Assembly (NCBI GenBank): GCA_945861125.1
Contig: CAMASZ010000014.1
Location: forward strand, 1 to 14,197
Source of the DNA: Rickettsia typhi
Lineage (GTDB): Bacteria; Pseudomonadota; Alphaproteobacteria; Rickettsiales; UBA1997
Reading direction: 5' to 3'
Length of the DNA: 14,197 nucleotides
Below are positions 13,949 through 14,197 of the stretch, in pieces. The notes under the pieces were generated by a model, which saw only the letters and a list, made by a program, of their open reading frames with translations, was not told the origin of the DNA and did not search any database. Numbering within the stretch: position 1 is the stretch's first letter; the number at the start of each line of letters is the position of its first letter. The translations under genes were made by a program, and so were the position numbers.

Positions 13949-14197
13949 ATACATCGAATTGAATTTGATCAAGAAGTAGATCTAGTTTAGAAGACTCTTT
14001 CTTGATAGAGTTTTTACCTGATTTAAGATTTTTTGCACTGTTTGATACACAAAGCAAAGATTGCTCTTCATGCTTTTCTACTTTATAGGTAATTGATCTT
14101 ATTACATCTTCATTATAGCCAATTACGCGATTCATCTCAGATAACGCTGAGTTGTCAGAATCAATGTTTAAAAGAACGTAATGTCCACGTGAGCTTT
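13947..14197 (-). CDS. rpsF: 30S ribosomal protein S6, 5' end beyond the window
   Basis: The frame runs in from the right edge without a start and ends with TAG at 13947. The visible 83 residues begin SSRGHYVLLNIDSDNSALSE and continue MNRVIGYNEDVIRSITYKVE, the second half of the S6 ferredoxin-like fold (the G-x-Y-V-L-L strand, the helix, and the E-D-V-I-R-S motif). The internal ATG at 14135 is not the real start. After the core comes a Lys/Ser-rich tail ending LDLLLDQIQFDV. S6 binds S18 on the 30S subunit. Gene order rpsF-rpsR-rplI is the standard bacterial one. The missing N-terminal part should be about 40 residues. Confidence 0.92.
   Translation of the reverse strand, partial: SSRGHYVLLNIDSDNSALSEMNRVIGYNEDVIRSITYKVEKHEEQSLLCVSNSAKNLKSGKNSIKKESSKLDLLLDQIQFDV

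Noticed and set aside
13947..14135. S6 as a complete 62-residue protein starting at 14135
   Set aside because: The frame stays open to the window edge and the upstream residues (SRGHYVLLNIDSDNSALSE) are clearly S6, so the internal ATG is not the start.

Overview
The window is AT-rich, coding-dense bacterial DNA. Protein features point to an alphaproteobacterium of or near the order Rickettsiales: the ferredoxin-NADP reductase (1504-2511) is close to the Rickettsia type as I remember it; there is a LolC/E-type permease, a cbb3-oxidase assembly protein, an LRR gene fragment, and a family of short palindromic repeats that behave like the Rickettsia palindromic elements (RPEs). Unlike Rickettsia itself, it carries metE and ilvD and a cbb3 assembly gene, so a Midichloria-like or early-branching, less reduced member of the order is my inference; the window alone cannot settle this.

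Layout. 1-135: the right arm of a decayed palindromic repeat that supplies a near-consensus promoter for a 34-residue putative lipoprotein (136-240). 250-2511, minus strand: ferredoxin-NADP reductase followed 3 bases later by a LolC/E-type permease. 2882-5185, plus: metE, behind a 370-base leader. 5186-6110: a hotspot with three palindromic repeats back to back, then a short LRR gene whose 3' end is made of a fourth repeat, then a gene remnant that looks like the severed C-terminal part of the same LRR gene. 6297-7496, minus: pheS followed directly by ccoS (TAAATG junction), with a promoter in front. 7656-8423, plus: an orphan ABC-2 permease. 8721-9887, plus: dprA. 9888-10277: AT-rich spacer holding another repeat copy. 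10278-12929, plus: a type IV pilin-like protein with a LamG-like C-terminus, then ilvD. 13047-14197, minus: the ribosomal protein operon rpsF (5' end outside the window), rpsR, rplI.

Most genes are housekeeping. The accessory signal is the repeat family: copies with ends of the type ATACCAAATC...GATTTGGTAT at 5477-5594, 5936-6107 and 10082-10248, arm-only remnants at 89-110 and probably 12991-13012, and two other palindromes (5191-5249, and 5322-5475 with 58-base arms). One copy appears to have split a gene and supplied a new C-terminus to one piece and a new N-terminus to the other; another appears to have supplied a promoter. Few genes have a Shine-Dalgarno sequence; rpsR is the clear exception.
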